Both the position numbers and the translations under genes were made by a program. A DNA stretch of 28,769 nucleotides, taken from the IMG/VR virus record IMGVR_UViG_3300008266_000359, positions 1 through 28,769 of that record, one strand, 5' to 3'. The first letter of the stretch is position 1. Each line of letters begins with the position of its first letter. The notes beneath the pieces were generated by a model. The model saw only the letters and a program-made list of their open reading frames with translations, was not told the origin of the DNA and ran no database searches. Source of the stretch: a virus. Shown here one piece after another: positions 22,185-28,769 of the stretch.

Positions 22185-22593
22185 CGTCGTTGATCGGATT
22201 ATGCACGCCGAATGGCTGGTTCAGTTCGCCGAGAACTGGGCCGGCCTATCGGACGGCGTAATCAAACGCTCGTCACGGATGGCGAACATCAACGAGGTGC
22301 GCCGTATGGTGATCGCGTACGCGTACTATGAAATCGGTTTGTCGCAAATGCAAACCGCCGCCGTAGTCGGACGCAAACACCCAGCCGTTCACCATCAGTT
22401 GACCGAGCATAACGAATCACTGTCAATGGTTGGGAATACAAACCGACAATTGAACCCAACGTATGCTCGCACGTACAAAATGTTTTGCGACGACGTTGCG
22501 TACCATTCACGCACGCAAGACGCGGAATACCTACAACGGGAAATTGCCCGTTTACAAATGTTGTTAAACGATTTACAAAAGGAAACAAAATGA
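22165..22593 (+). CDS. DnaA domain IV-like DNA-binding protein
   Basis: A 142-residue protein with a helix-turn-helix segment (NEVRRMVIAYAYYEIGLSQM and AAVVGRKHPAVHHQLTEHN) that resembles DnaA domain IV. There the pattern R-x-x-A-x-Y-L precedes a helix-turn-helix ending G-R-x-H-x-x-V-x-H. No AAA+ ATPase domain is present, so it is only the DNA-binding part plus a C-terminal coiled coil (EYLQREIARLQMLLNDLQKE). It may bind the phage origin or act as a regulator. Its position between SSB and RecE-like genes supports a replication role. Origin binding is inferred. Confidence 0.68.
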   Translation: MTISRSNVVDRIMHAEWLVQFAENWAGLSDGVIKRSSRMANINEVRRMVIAYAYYEIGLSQMQTAAVVGRKHPAVHHQLTEHNESLSMVGNTNRQLNPTYARTYKMFCDDVAYHSRTQDAEYLQREIARLQMLLNDLQKETK

Positions 22594-22733
22594 CCATCGA
22601 ATTCACTTGGCGCAACGAGGACGCATTTTTCCTCACGCCGTCCGTCGTAGTGTTCGCCGACGTTGACACCCGTTACATCGTCGCATCGTTCACGTTCGCC
22701 ACAATGCTGGTGTCGATACCGAAATGGAAATGA
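22590..22733 (+). CDS. Very small hypothetical protein
   Basis: A 47-residue frame starting at the ATGA overlap with the DnaA-like gene stop and ending 10 bases inside the RecE-like gene. It has hydrophobic strand-like stretches (TPSVVVFADVDTRYIVASFT), no clear membrane helix and no recognised family. Exact stop-start overlaps at both ends support it as a real coupled gene. Confidence 0.5.
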   Translation: MTIEFTWRNEDAFFLTPSVVVFADVDTRYIVASFTFATMLVSIPKWK

Positions 22734-23464
22734 GCCGTTCGCCATTTTTGCCGCTATCGTTTTCGTCGATCAAAGAATTCGCGAAATCGCCAAACCATTT
22801 CCTCGCGTACAAAAACAAACAACGGGAAACGACCGCGTCGATGACACGCGGGTCTGCCCTACACACGTTTGTTTTGGAACCCGACGAATTCGAAAAGCGC
22901 TACCTCGTGGCGCCCGACATTCGTCGCGGAACGAACGCGTGGAAGGAGGTAGAATCCGCCGCGGGCGATCGTGAAATTCTCAAAGATTCCGAATTCGAGG
23001 TCATCGAGAATATGGCGGAAGCGTTGTACCAACACCCCGCCGCCGCACAATTGTTCGCCCGTAAGACGGCCGTCGAGCAAGGTGTGGAATTCAAGTTCAA
23101 CGGACTGCCGTTCCGCGGGTTCGTCGACCTCGTTGGCGATACGTTCGTGGCCGATATTAAAACCACGCAAGACGTTTCGCCGCGCGAGTTCCAACGTTGG
23201 GTGTTCGGAAACAAATACCATTTGCAAGCGGCATTGTACTGCAAAGCAACCGGTTTGGACGAGTTCTACTTCGTCGGCGTCGAGGCCGCGCGACCGCACA
23301 ACGTGATGGTTTATTTGATGGACAAAACGTCGATTGAATTCGGTATATTTGAACTAATCCAAATCACCGAGCGATTCAAACAATGGGACGGAATGCCCGC
23401 GACATACGACAACGACATCAACGTTTTAATGCCGCCGAAATGGCTGACGTTACCGAACGACTGA
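22724..23464 (+). CDS. RecE-like exonuclease (PD-(D/E)XK)
   Basis: A 246-residue nuclease of the RecE/exonuclease VIII C-terminal type. Key signatures are RGSALHTFVLEP (with H47), E118, RGFVDLV (D135), VADIKTTQD (D144 and K146) and YHLQAALYCKATG (Q168 and Y172), following the RecB-type D-x(n)-D-x-K-Q-x-x-x-Y layout. It would degrade one strand of duplex ends to expose single strands for recombination. No RecT/Erf annealing partner is seen in the window, so the gp2.5-like SSB upstream may serve that role. Starts at 22724 or 22730 are equally possible. Confidence 0.85.
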   Translation: MEMSRSPFLPLSFSSIKEFAKSPNHFLAYKNKQRETTASMTRGSALHTFVLEPDEFEKRYLVAPDIRRGTNAWKEVESAAGDREILKDSEFEVIENMAEALYQHPAAAQLFARKTAVEQGVEFKFNGLPFRGFVDLVGDTFVADIKTTQDVSPREFQRWVFGNKYHLQAALYCKATGLDEFYFVGVEAARPHNVMVYLMDKTSIEFGIFELIQITERFKQWDGMPATYDNDINVLMPPKWLTLPND

Positions 23465-23697
23465 ACCGCGTTGCCGAGTTCGCGCATAACGCGCGTTCGA
23501 TTGCCGAGCGCTGGGAATCCGACGAATTGATCGGGTTGTGCGACGACATCGAAATAATGGTCGCATTTTGCGAAATGAACCTACCAAATTATGCCCTTAC
23601 CACGTACCTTGCCGGAACTGCGCCAATTCGCCACACGGGTGAACGCGACGAAATACGCCAACATTCCCGCGGCGGCGATCCCGAAGCCGACGTTTAG
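23440..23697 (+). CDS. Hypothetical protein
   Basis: An 85-residue frame from ATG 23440 (MADVTERLNRVAEFAHNARS), overlapping the RecE-like gene by 25 bases. The first 50 residues look like two amphipathic helices with an acidic middle (ESDELIGLCDDIEIM). The last 35 residues overlap the VRR-NUC gene by 107 bases in another frame and read less like protein. It may be a small regulator or a nuclease partner. A long overlap of this kind makes the 3' end uncertain. Confidence 0.5.
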   Translation: MADVTERLNRVAEFAHNARSIAERWESDELIGLCDDIEIMVAFCEMNLPNYALTTYLAGTAPIRHTGERDEIRQHSRGGDPEADV

Positions 23698-24022
23698 CGA
23701 CACGACGGCAAATGGACTTACCAACGCGATCATTTACGACCTCGTTCACGTGTGGGGTGGCGCGGCATACCGAATCAACAACGGCGCCACGTATGACGGC
23801 AAAAAGGGTGTATATCGTGCGGGCGTCACCCGCCGTGGAATACCCGACATCATTGGTGTGGTCGGTGGACGATTCATCGGCATCGAGGTAAAAATCGGAA
23901 CCGACCGCCAATCGGCGCACCAACGTGAGGTCGAGGACGAAATCACCCAAGCGGGCGGTTTTTATTTCATCGCGAAAACGTACACCGATTATGCTGGAAA
24001 AATCGCCGCGGCGCTCGGATAA
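23591..24022 (+). CDS. VRR-NUC domain nuclease
   Basis: A 143-residue VRR-NUC-type protein. The catalytic core has D86 in GIPDIIG and E99/K101 in IGIEVK, followed by the QSAHQREVEDEITQAGG helix and FYFIAKT strand typical of the family, with an N-terminal helix around ANGLTNAIIYDLV. VRR-NUC proteins are Holliday-junction or flap-type nucleases, common in phage replication blocks. ATG 23591 is taken as the start, though the conserved domain begins only around residue 37. It overlaps the next gene at its 3' end. Confidence 0.85.
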   Translation: MPLPRTLPELRQFATRVNATKYANIPAAAIPKPTFSDTTANGLTNAIIYDLVHVWGGAAYRINNGATYDGKKGVYRAGVTRRGIPDIIGVVGGRFIGIEVKIGTDRQSAHQREVEDEITQAGGFYFIAKTYTDYAGKIAAALG

Positions 24023-24431
24023 GCGAAACGGCGAATGGGCCGAAGCGCAGTTCGTCGCCGACGCAATGCGCCAAGGGTTTGACGTGTTCCGACCGATTGG
24101 TGATTCCGCGTCGATTGACTTCATCATTTCGAAGCGGAACATCATTCAAACGATACAAGTCAAATCCACGTGGGTCGATTACAACGGCAAATCGAAATGG
24201 AACCTCGGCAAAGGTTCCGAATCGAAGGGGCGATATACGGACGAGGACGTCGATTTTTTCGCTTTATACGACGGAACGTTGAACGCGTGGCGGTTCGTCC
24301 GCCCCGAACACACGAACGGACAAAAGACATTTAGAATACATCAAAACGAAACAAACAAACTTGAAAACTGGAATGACCTCGAAACACGACATCGCGGACA
24401 TCGCGCGTCGGTACCTCGCCGCGGGATTTAG
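23991..24431 (+). CDS. PD-(D/E)XK endonuclease-like protein (PDDEXK_5-like)
   Basis: A 146-residue protein starting at ATG 23991, preferred over a start at 23925 that lies deep within the VRR-NUC gene. It has the pattern K-R-N-G-E-W-A-E-A-Q (E18 possible), then IDF (D43) and IQVKST (Q56, K58), where Gln replaces the more usual Glu before x-K. That variant occurs in the PDDEXK_5 family. DEDVDFFALYDGTLNAWRFV follows. The last 20 residues, overlapping the primase gene, are low-complexity and basic and may not be conserved. Its role is probably DNA cutting or repair, but the substrate is unknown. Confidence 0.7.
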   Translation: MLEKSPRRSDKRNGEWAEAQFVADAMRQGFDVFRPIGDSASIDFIISKRNIIQTIQVKSTWVDYNGKSKWNLGKGSESKGRYTDEDVDFFALYDGTLNAWRFVRPEHTNGQKTFRIHQNETNKLENWNDLETRHRGHRASVPRRGI

Positions 24432-26349
24432 CCCCGTACCATTGGTGCGCGGGGAAAAGCGCCCCGCGGTAAAAAATTGGCAACGCCTTGGTTCGGAACC
24501 CATCAGTTGGGCCGACACCGAACAAATGTTCAACGAAACGGATTCCATCGGTATCGTATGCGGGTACGACGGCCTCGAGGTATTGGACATCGACGCGAAG
24601 CACTTTGACGGCGACGAAATGACCGAGTTCATCGCGATGCTGGACGAGGCCGCGCCCGGTCTGCGCGATAAAATGACGATCCAGCACACGCGGTCGGGCG
24701 GCCAACATTGGATATACAAATGCGATGCGGTCGAGGGGAACCAAAAACTCGCACGCAACCTCGCGGGTGAAACGACGTTCGAAACACGCGGCACGGGCGG
24801 TCAAATCGTGGTGTTCCCGTCGCCGGGCTATCGTATGGCGTCCAAAATCACGATGGTTCAGCGCATCACGCCCGCCGAGCGCGACGTATTGTTCCGCTGC
24901 GCGCGGTCGGTGACAAAAACCATTGAGGTCGTGTCACGCGCTACGGCGCAGAAGGTCGCCACGGAGGTCGACGACAAAACGCCGTGGGGGGAGTTCCGAG
25001 CGACACACACGGCGTTGGAAATACTCGAAGCCAACGGATGGCGCGTCGTCGGGAGAAATGCAAAATATACATATTTGAAGCGCCCCGGCGATACGGACGC
25101 GAAAACGTCGGGCGTCATATTCAACGACACCGGTTTGTTTTGGCCGTGGACGACGTCAACGCAGTTCGACGCAGAACGCCCGTACGACGCGTTTCAATGC
25201 TTCGTCGTGCTGGAATGCAACGGCGACTTTGACGAAGGGTACCGCCAACTGCGCGCCCGCGGTTACGGCGCGACCTACACGATCGCAAACGACGTACCCG
25301 AACCCGTGGTTGAGGATGAATTGACCGAGGACGAAATGATGGCGACGCTATTGTCGCTTGAGGTGGATTCGACCATACCAGTTGAACGCCCGCCCGTCGC
25401 CGTTGACGTGTTCACGGGCGTGGAATCGTTCGTGTTGGGTTCGCTGGGTAACTTCGTGCTAATCCAAGGCAAAGCCAAATCGCGCAAATCGTATTTCGTT
25501 TCCGCCGTTGCCGCCGCCGCACTTGCCGACGGCGTCGTCGCCGAAGCGTTGCGCGGGTACATCGGCGACCGCGTGGTGTTGTACATCGACACCGAGCAAG
25601 GCGATTACCACGCAGCGAAGGGCAAAAAACGGATCCTTACGATGGCGGGGTTGAACCCGAACGAAAACCACGACCGGTTGAAGTATTTCAAGTTCCGCGG
25701 GTTGGAACGCAACCGCGAACGACTGGCATTCGTGGAATTCGCCCTATCGCGGATCCCGAACATTGGTTTGGTAATCATCGACGGCATCGTTGACCTCGCG
25801 TCGAAGGGCGTGAACGACGAAGAAGAAGCGACCGAAATCGCGTCGCGTCTTTTGAAATGGACGACCGATTACAATTGTATGATGGTGGCGATTCTGCACG
25901 AAAACAAAAACGACAAAAACGCAAAGGGTCACCTCGGCGCATATTTGGTGCAAAAGGCCGAATCGGTCGTCGGCGTGGCCAAAAACGAAAACGATGCGTC
26001 GGCGTCGACCATTACGCCCGAGTACACGCGGAATATCGAATTCCCAACGCTGACGATGCGCGTGAACAACGACGACACAATCACGATTGGCGAACACGAA
26101 GAATCGGATTTTTACGAACTTGACCGCGTATGGACGCCCGACGACCTTCAACGCATCGGCCGCAAGATAAACGGCAAGATGAAAACGGAGGTCGTGCCGT
26201 TCATTCGCGACACCGAAGGCGCGAAGCAAAAGGAGGCCACGAAGGCGCTCAACTTAATGCTCGACCAAGGAATCGTCACGTTCAGCGCGGGACGACCACA
26301 ACGCGCCATTTTTAACGACAACAACGACGAAATCGATGCACCCTTCTAA
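24373..26349 (+). CDS. Bifunctional primase-polymerase/RepA-like helicase
   Basis: A 658-residue replication protein starting at ATG 24373; the earlier TTG at 24361 is less likely. The N-terminal prim-pol domain shows VLDIDAK (D72 and D74) and SGGQHWIYK (H112). A linker follows, then a RecA-fold ATPase with Walker A GKAKSRKS (366-373), YIDTEQG (D406 to E408), and Walker B LVIIDGIVD (D470). The C-terminus has a winged-helix-like ending (KEATKALNLMLDQGIVTF). It would prime and unwind DNA at the fork. This fused layout is common in phages and plasmids. It is the largest gene of the replication block. Confidence 0.9.
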   Translation: MTSKHDIADIARRYLAAGFSPVPLVRGEKRPAVKNWQRLGSEPISWADTEQMFNETDSIGIVCGYDGLEVLDIDAKHFDGDEMTEFIAMLDEAAPGLRDKMTIQHTRSGGQHWIYKCDAVEGNQKLARNLAGETTFETRGTGGQIVVFPSPGYRMASKITMVQRITPAERDVLFRCARSVTKTIEVVSRATAQKVATEVDDKTPWGEFRATHTALEILEANGWRVVGRNAKYTYLKRPGDTDAKTSGVIFNDTGLFWPWTTSTQFDAERPYDAFQCFVVLECNGDFDEGYRQLRARGYGATYTIANDVPEPVVEDELTEDEMMATLLSLEVDSTIPVERPPVAVDVFTGVESFVLGSLGNFVLIQGKAKSRKSYFVSAVAAAALADGVVAEALRGYIGDRVVLYIDTEQGDYHAAKGKKRILTMAGLNPNENHDRLKYFKFRGLERNRERLAFVEFALSRIPNIGLVIIDGIVDLASKGVNDEEEATEIASRLLKWTTDYNCMMVAILHENKNDKNAKGHLGAYLVQKAESVVGVAKNENDASASTITPEYTRNIEFPTLTMRVNNDDTITIGEHEESDFYELDRVWTPDDLQRIGRKINGKMKTEVVPFIRDTEGAKQKEATKALNLMLDQGIVTFSAGRPQRAIFNDNNDEIDAPF

Positions 26350-26797
26350 CATCACCCGCGCGGAAACGTTCCAATGCGAAGCCGACGCAATGCTAATGCT
26401 CGGCGACCTATTCGGTTGGCGGGTACAAAAAACAACCGAGTTCGCCCGAATGGACGGCATCATTTCCAGTGCCGACAACGATATGTTGTTCGTGTACGAA
26501 TTCAAATGCCGCGACCTATCGTTGGACGAACTGAACAAAATGGGTTCGTTTCTGCTCACGTACGAGAAAATCACCGACGGGTGTCACGCCGCCCGTGTGC
26601 TGGGCGTGCCGTTCATATTGGTGGCGTATCTGCGTAAATCGGAAAACATCGTCGTGTTTCGGATCGCAAACGATAGCGGCGATTTATTGTTCGGGTTTGA
26701 CGTCAACCGCACGACGACGCGCAAAAACATTTACGGCGGTATTGTGGATCGGTACAACGCATTTTTGCCGGTATCGGAAATGAAGGTCGTACGATGA
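26336..26797 (+). CDS. Putative PD-(D/E)XK-like nuclease
   Basis: A 153-residue protein with a D-x(n)-E-x-K layout: D40 in RMDGIIS, E55 and K57 in YEFKCRDLSL, a possible E15, and then KMGSFLLTYEKITDG and VPFILVAYL strands. The core resembles a minimal restriction-endonuclease fold, making it the fourth such protein in this block. It overlaps the primase-helicase gene by 14 bases. Nuclease activity is inferred from residue spacing only. A non-catalytic relative is possible. Confidence 0.62.
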   Translation: MHPSNITRAETFQCEADAMLMLGDLFGWRVQKTTEFARMDGIISSADNDMLFVYEFKCRDLSLDELNKMGSFLLTYEKITDGCHAARVLGVPFILVAYLRKSENIVVFRIANDSGDLLFGFDVNRTTTRKNIYGGIVDRYNAFLPVSEMKVVR

Positions 26798-27105
26798 TAC
26801 TGAACGGGCTTACACGCGAGGAAATCATCAAAGCGGGGTTGGGTTGGATATTGGACGACACGTCCGACGACCAAACCAAGTTGGTCGACAAAATAATCGA
26901 ACGATTGATGGACATACCAGTCGGGGCGGTCGTGCCGATCAAAGACCCGTCGAAGATACCGCAAATCAAAGCCGCCAATCGGTCGGCCGTGGTGTACAAC
27001 GCCATCGAAATCGACGAGGTGGCGTGTACGTTCACCAAGGTTCGGGAATGCCGCATTCACCGACTGGCGCCGTATATGGGCGGCAAACCATTGAAAATCG
27101 GTTAA
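26794..27105 (+). CDS. Hypothetical protein
   Basis: A 103-residue protein of unknown function starting at an ATGA overlap with the previous gene. The N-terminal half is helical (LTREEIIKAGLGWILDDTSDDQT). The second half is strand-rich and basic (ANRSAVVYNAIEIDEVACTF and RECRIHRLAPYMGG). It closes the replication operon and no terminator hairpin is obvious in the 108-base gap that follows. No family is recognised. Confidence 0.65.
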   Translation: MILNGLTREEIIKAGLGWILDDTSDDQTKLVDKIIERLMDIPVGAVVPIKDPSKIPQIKAANRSAVVYNAIEIDEVACTFTKVRECRIHRLAPYMGGKPLKIG

Positions 27106-27150
27106 AGTATATCCATTTTTGGTATATTGGTTGAAATTCGTGTTCGGGTG

Positions 27151-27180
27151 TTGTGGGTTTAACAATTTGTTGTATATTTG
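27151..27180 (+). promoter_or_regulatory. Bacteroidetes-type promoter with overlapping dyad
   Basis: TTG (27151-27153), 19 bases, TATATTTG (27173-27180). The -7 box is flanked by inverted arms TTTGTTG (27166-27172) and CAACAAA (27184-27190), which could be an operator. It drives the small-gene cluster from 27214, with an AAAC-repeat leader. Confidence 0.75.
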
Positions 27181-27213
27181 AATCAACAAACAAACAAACA
27201 AACACAAAACGAA

Positions 27214-27405
27214 ATGAAACTTCAAGACCTCACCCCCGGTTCAGTTATCAAGTACACCAACGGCGACGAATACATCGTTTCAAGCGGTTGGACTGGTTTC
27301 GAATCTTACATTGATATCGTTTCAATCGAAACCGATTACGCTATGCCGATGCATAAACTGACGCGCATCGACGGCAAGCGTTGGGAACTCGTTTCACAAT
27401 TCTAA
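27214..27405 (+). CDS. Small beta-rich hypothetical protein
   Basis: A 63-residue protein starting at ATG 27214 after an AAAC-repeat leader; the in-frame extension to 27178 would include promoter sequence. It has an SH3-like or small-barrel look: LQDLTPGSVIKYTNGDEYIV, then a Trp-containing turn and a final KRWELVSQF strand. It is the first gene of its own transcription unit, with a strong promoter. Codon use (TCA, TCT, GTT) suggests good expression. No family is recognised. Confidence 0.7.
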   Translation: MKLQDLTPGSVIKYTNGDEYIVSSGWTGFESYIDIVSIETDYAMPMHKLTRIDGKRWELVSQF

Positions 27406-27418
27406 AACGATTAATCGC

Positions 27419-27574
27419 ATGAAAACGGAAATCACCGAACTGACCGCCGCTTGGTCGGCGTACACGTACCCAACGTCCGAGGCGGCGTTCTACGACGCGG
27501 AAAAGGTACTGCTCAAGTTCCACGCCAAATACGGAACCATCGACATTCCAACCATCAAACAACTGATCCGATGA
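27419..27574 (+). CDS. Very small hypothetical protein
   Basis: A 51-residue frame starting at ATG 27419, 13 bases after the previous stop, and ending at the ATGA overlap with the next gene. It is helical and acidic at first (MKTEITELTAAWSAYTYPTS) and then basic (KVLLKFHAKYG). It ends TIKQLIR. Its function is unknown. Its perfect fit between neighbours supports a real gene. Confidence 0.6.
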   Translation: MKTEITELTAAWSAYTYPTSEAAFYDAEKVLLKFHAKYGTIDIPTIKQLIR

Positions 27575-27810
27575 ACACATTGCTCACCCCGTTTGAAAAC
27601 GCCATATTGCGTTTGCATCGACGATACCTTGTCGGCGACAACTGGCGCGCCGCCGCACGTTTGGTCATACGCGCCAAACTGCAATTCAAATTCACGCTCG
27701 TTCGCGCATTACAACAACAAACCGACACGTTCACGCCCGAACCCAAGTGCGTCGTGTGCAACTGCCGAAACAACAAAACCAATACCGAAACGTGCAATGA
27801 ACACGCGTAA
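27571..27810 (+). CDS. Small protein with possible zinc-binding C-terminus
   Basis: A 79-residue protein starting at ATG 27571. The N-terminal 50 residues are basic helices (LRLHRRYLVGDNWRAAARLV). The C-terminal part holds C60, C63 and C65, then C75 and H78, so C-x2-C-x11-C-x2-H could bind zinc. It may be a small DNA- or RNA-binding regulator. The role is inferred from composition. The stop lies 14 bases inside the next gene. Confidence 0.6.
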   Translation: MNTLLTPFENAILRLHRRYLVGDNWRAAARLVIRAKLQFKFTLVRALQQQTDTFTPEPKCVVCNCRNNKTNTETCNEHA

Positions 27811-28105
27811 AGGCTTTACCGAATGGCTGGAACATATTGGTTCCGTACACCGCGCAAACAAACCCGCCGTTGAACGCGCCCTTCAACGATTGGCGGACGG
27901 CGACCAAGCGGCGGCCACGCCGCGATGGGTCGATGACCGCACCAAACAATTGTCGTGCGTCCAAACCATTGGTTCGGAACACAAATACACCGCGGCCGAC
28001 GAACCATTCGACTGGGCGGCCGTTGAGGACGAACTGAACCGCCGAATGGATATAATCGGAACCAACGGAAACGAGGGAACCCATTACGCCGACATCGATG
28101 CCTAA
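27797..28105 (+). CDS. Hypothetical protein
   Basis: A 102-residue protein starting at ATG 27797, chosen because a longer frame to 27593 would lie fully inside the previous gene. The N-terminal part is basic (MNTRKGFTEWLEHIGSVHRA) and the C-terminal part acidic, with a helix (DWAAVEDELNRRMDIIG). No family is recognised. It overlaps both neighbours by a few bases, consistent with the same operon. Confidence 0.6.
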   Translation: MNTRKGFTEWLEHIGSVHRANKPAVERALQRLADGDQAAATPRWVDDRTKQLSCVQTIGSEHKYTAADEPFDWAAVEDELNRRMDIIGTNGNEGTHYADIDA

Positions 28106-28403
28106 CCTACCGCAACGCAAACAACGCCCGTGGTTGACGGGATCGGGGTTCGACAAAGGACGCCGCAACGCCAACTCAACGTTCTACCAGTCGTCGCCGT
28201 GGCGCAAACTGCGGGGAATGTTTATCCGCGAAAACCCGACGTGCGTCCTATGCGGTCGCGTCGGTGCCGTCGTCGACCACATCGTTCGCGTGAACGATGA
28301 CCCAACCAAAGCATTGGAATGGGCAAACCTTCAAACAATGTGTCACCCGTGCCACAACGCCAAATCGGGGCGTGAGGCGCACAACAAAGCAACCGACAAA
28401 TGA
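28098..28403 (+). CDS. HNH endonuclease
   Basis: A 101-residue HNH protein. The zinc-binding cysteines are C49/C52 (CVLC) and C82/C85 (MCHPC). The catalytic motif is D60-H61 (VDHI), N78 in the LQT segment and H86 (CHNAKSGRE). This matches HK97 gp74-type HNH proteins that assist terminase in packaging, and such genes often lie near terminase genes. It may cut host or phage DNA at packaging. It starts eight bases inside the previous gene and its stop overlaps the next ATG. Confidence 0.9.
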   Translation: MPNLPQRKQRPWLTGSGFDKGRRNANSTFYQSSPWRKLRGMFIRENPTCVLCGRVGAVVDHIVRVNDDPTKALEWANLQTMCHPCHNAKSGREAHNKATDK

Positions 28404-28769
28404 ATCAACCATTCCGCATCACGATCGAGCATTACGACCAACGCGTGTCCGTCGAGGTCGACCATTCCGACGTCAGCGCCGACGAAGCGGTGGAAATGTT
28501 CCAGCGTGCAATGCGCGCCGCTGGGTTTGATTACGTCAATCTAAACGTTGACAACGAAGGCGGTGACGTCAACCACGACGTTGACGCCGACCACGACGCG
28601 TACATCGCCGCGGCCGACGCTCTGCTCGGTGGGAACATCGCAAACGAGTTCTTCGATTGGATTGACTACAAACCCAAGCGCGGTGAAATCGTCGAGGTGT
28701 CGAATGATGGTATCGATTGGGACACCCGCGTGTTCGACTGGCACGACGGCAAAGCGTATCGCGTACCGG
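28400..28769 (+). CDS. Hypothetical acidic protein, right-truncated
   Basis: A frame starting at ATG 28400 (ATGA overlap with the HNH stop) and open to the window edge, giving 123 residues. The first part (MNQPFRITIEHYDQRVSVEV) is strand-like, followed by a helix with an Asp/His-rich stretch (DVNHDVDADHDAY). The last visible part, KRGEIVEVSNDGIDWDTRVF, is a small-barrel pattern (kG-x-x-V-x-V-S-x-D-G-x-x-W) seen in many phage proteins of unknown role. The end lies outside the window. Confidence 0.65.
   Translation, partial: MNQPFRITIEHYDQRVSVEVDHSDVSADEAVEMFQRAMRAAGFDYVNLNVDNEGGDVNHDVDADHDAYIAAADALLGGNIANEFFDWIDYKPKRGEIVEVSNDGIDWDTRVFDWHDGKAYRVP

Noticed and set aside
1-28769. Complete circular genome
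   Set aside because: Joining the right end to the left end does not restore a start for the Mom-like gene. The right-end gene would read into another frame, so I treat both ends as cut genes.

Overview
The window is a densely packed stretch of a tailed (siphovirus-type, HK97-like) bacteriophage genome. Every gene I can support is on the + strand. Neighbouring genes usually overlap or abut by a few bases, and no gap between genes exceeds about 240 bases. The host is most likely a member of the Bacteroidetes (Flavobacteria-like). Three intergenic regions carry near-consensus Bacteroidetes promoters (TTTG or TTG, then 19-21 nt, then TAnnTTTG). Start codons are preceded by A-rich AAAC-repeat leaders rather than Shine-Dalgarno sequences. 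The lysis genes include a lipoprotein spanin, which implies a Gram-negative host. Both window ends cut through genes. No integrase, repressor, tRNA or CRISPR array was seen.

Layout. (1) 2-3016: a Mom-like DNA-modification gene (truncated on the left), small and large terminase subunits, a small unknown gene and an Nmad1/DUF1599-like gene. (2) 3021-3180: regulatory cassette copy 1, made of a very long hairpin, a T6 tract and a promoter-like motif. (3) 3197-9319: portal, a composite maturation protease carrying extra HAD and Tudor-like domains, major capsid protein, and head-tail connector and neck proteins. (4) 9323-16690: tail tube, a terminator, a tail chaperone pair joined by a probable -1 frameshift, tape measure, and a 1272-residue tail hub/fibre protein with 33-residue repeats. 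(5) 16747-19739: two LamG-type putative glycan-binding proteins with different codon usage, then an unknown small gene. (6) 19742-21093: lysis block of two small membrane proteins, a tiny basic protein, an amidase and a unimolecular spanin, closed by a terminator. (7) 21142-21303: regulatory cassette copy 2. (8) 21328-27105: early/replication block with a small membrane protein, gp2.5-like SSB, DnaA-domain-IV-like protein, RecE-like exonuclease, VRR-NUC nuclease, two more PD-(D/E)XK-type proteins and a primase-helicase. (9) 27214-28769: small accessory genes behind their own promoter, an HNH endonuclease and a right-truncated unknown gene.

How it fits together: the terminase packages DNA into a capsid built from the portal, protease and capsid proteins. 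The tail block builds a long flexible tail, of roughly 120 nm if the usual 1.5 angstrom per tape-measure residue holds. The hub/fibre and LamG proteins probably handle surface glycan recognition. Lysis uses holin-like proteins, the amidase and the spanin. The block after cassette copy 2 supplies replication and recombination functions. The two cassettes sit exactly at the boundaries packaging/structural and lysis/early. Together with their arm-matched sequence differences, this makes them the most interesting undescribed element in the window.
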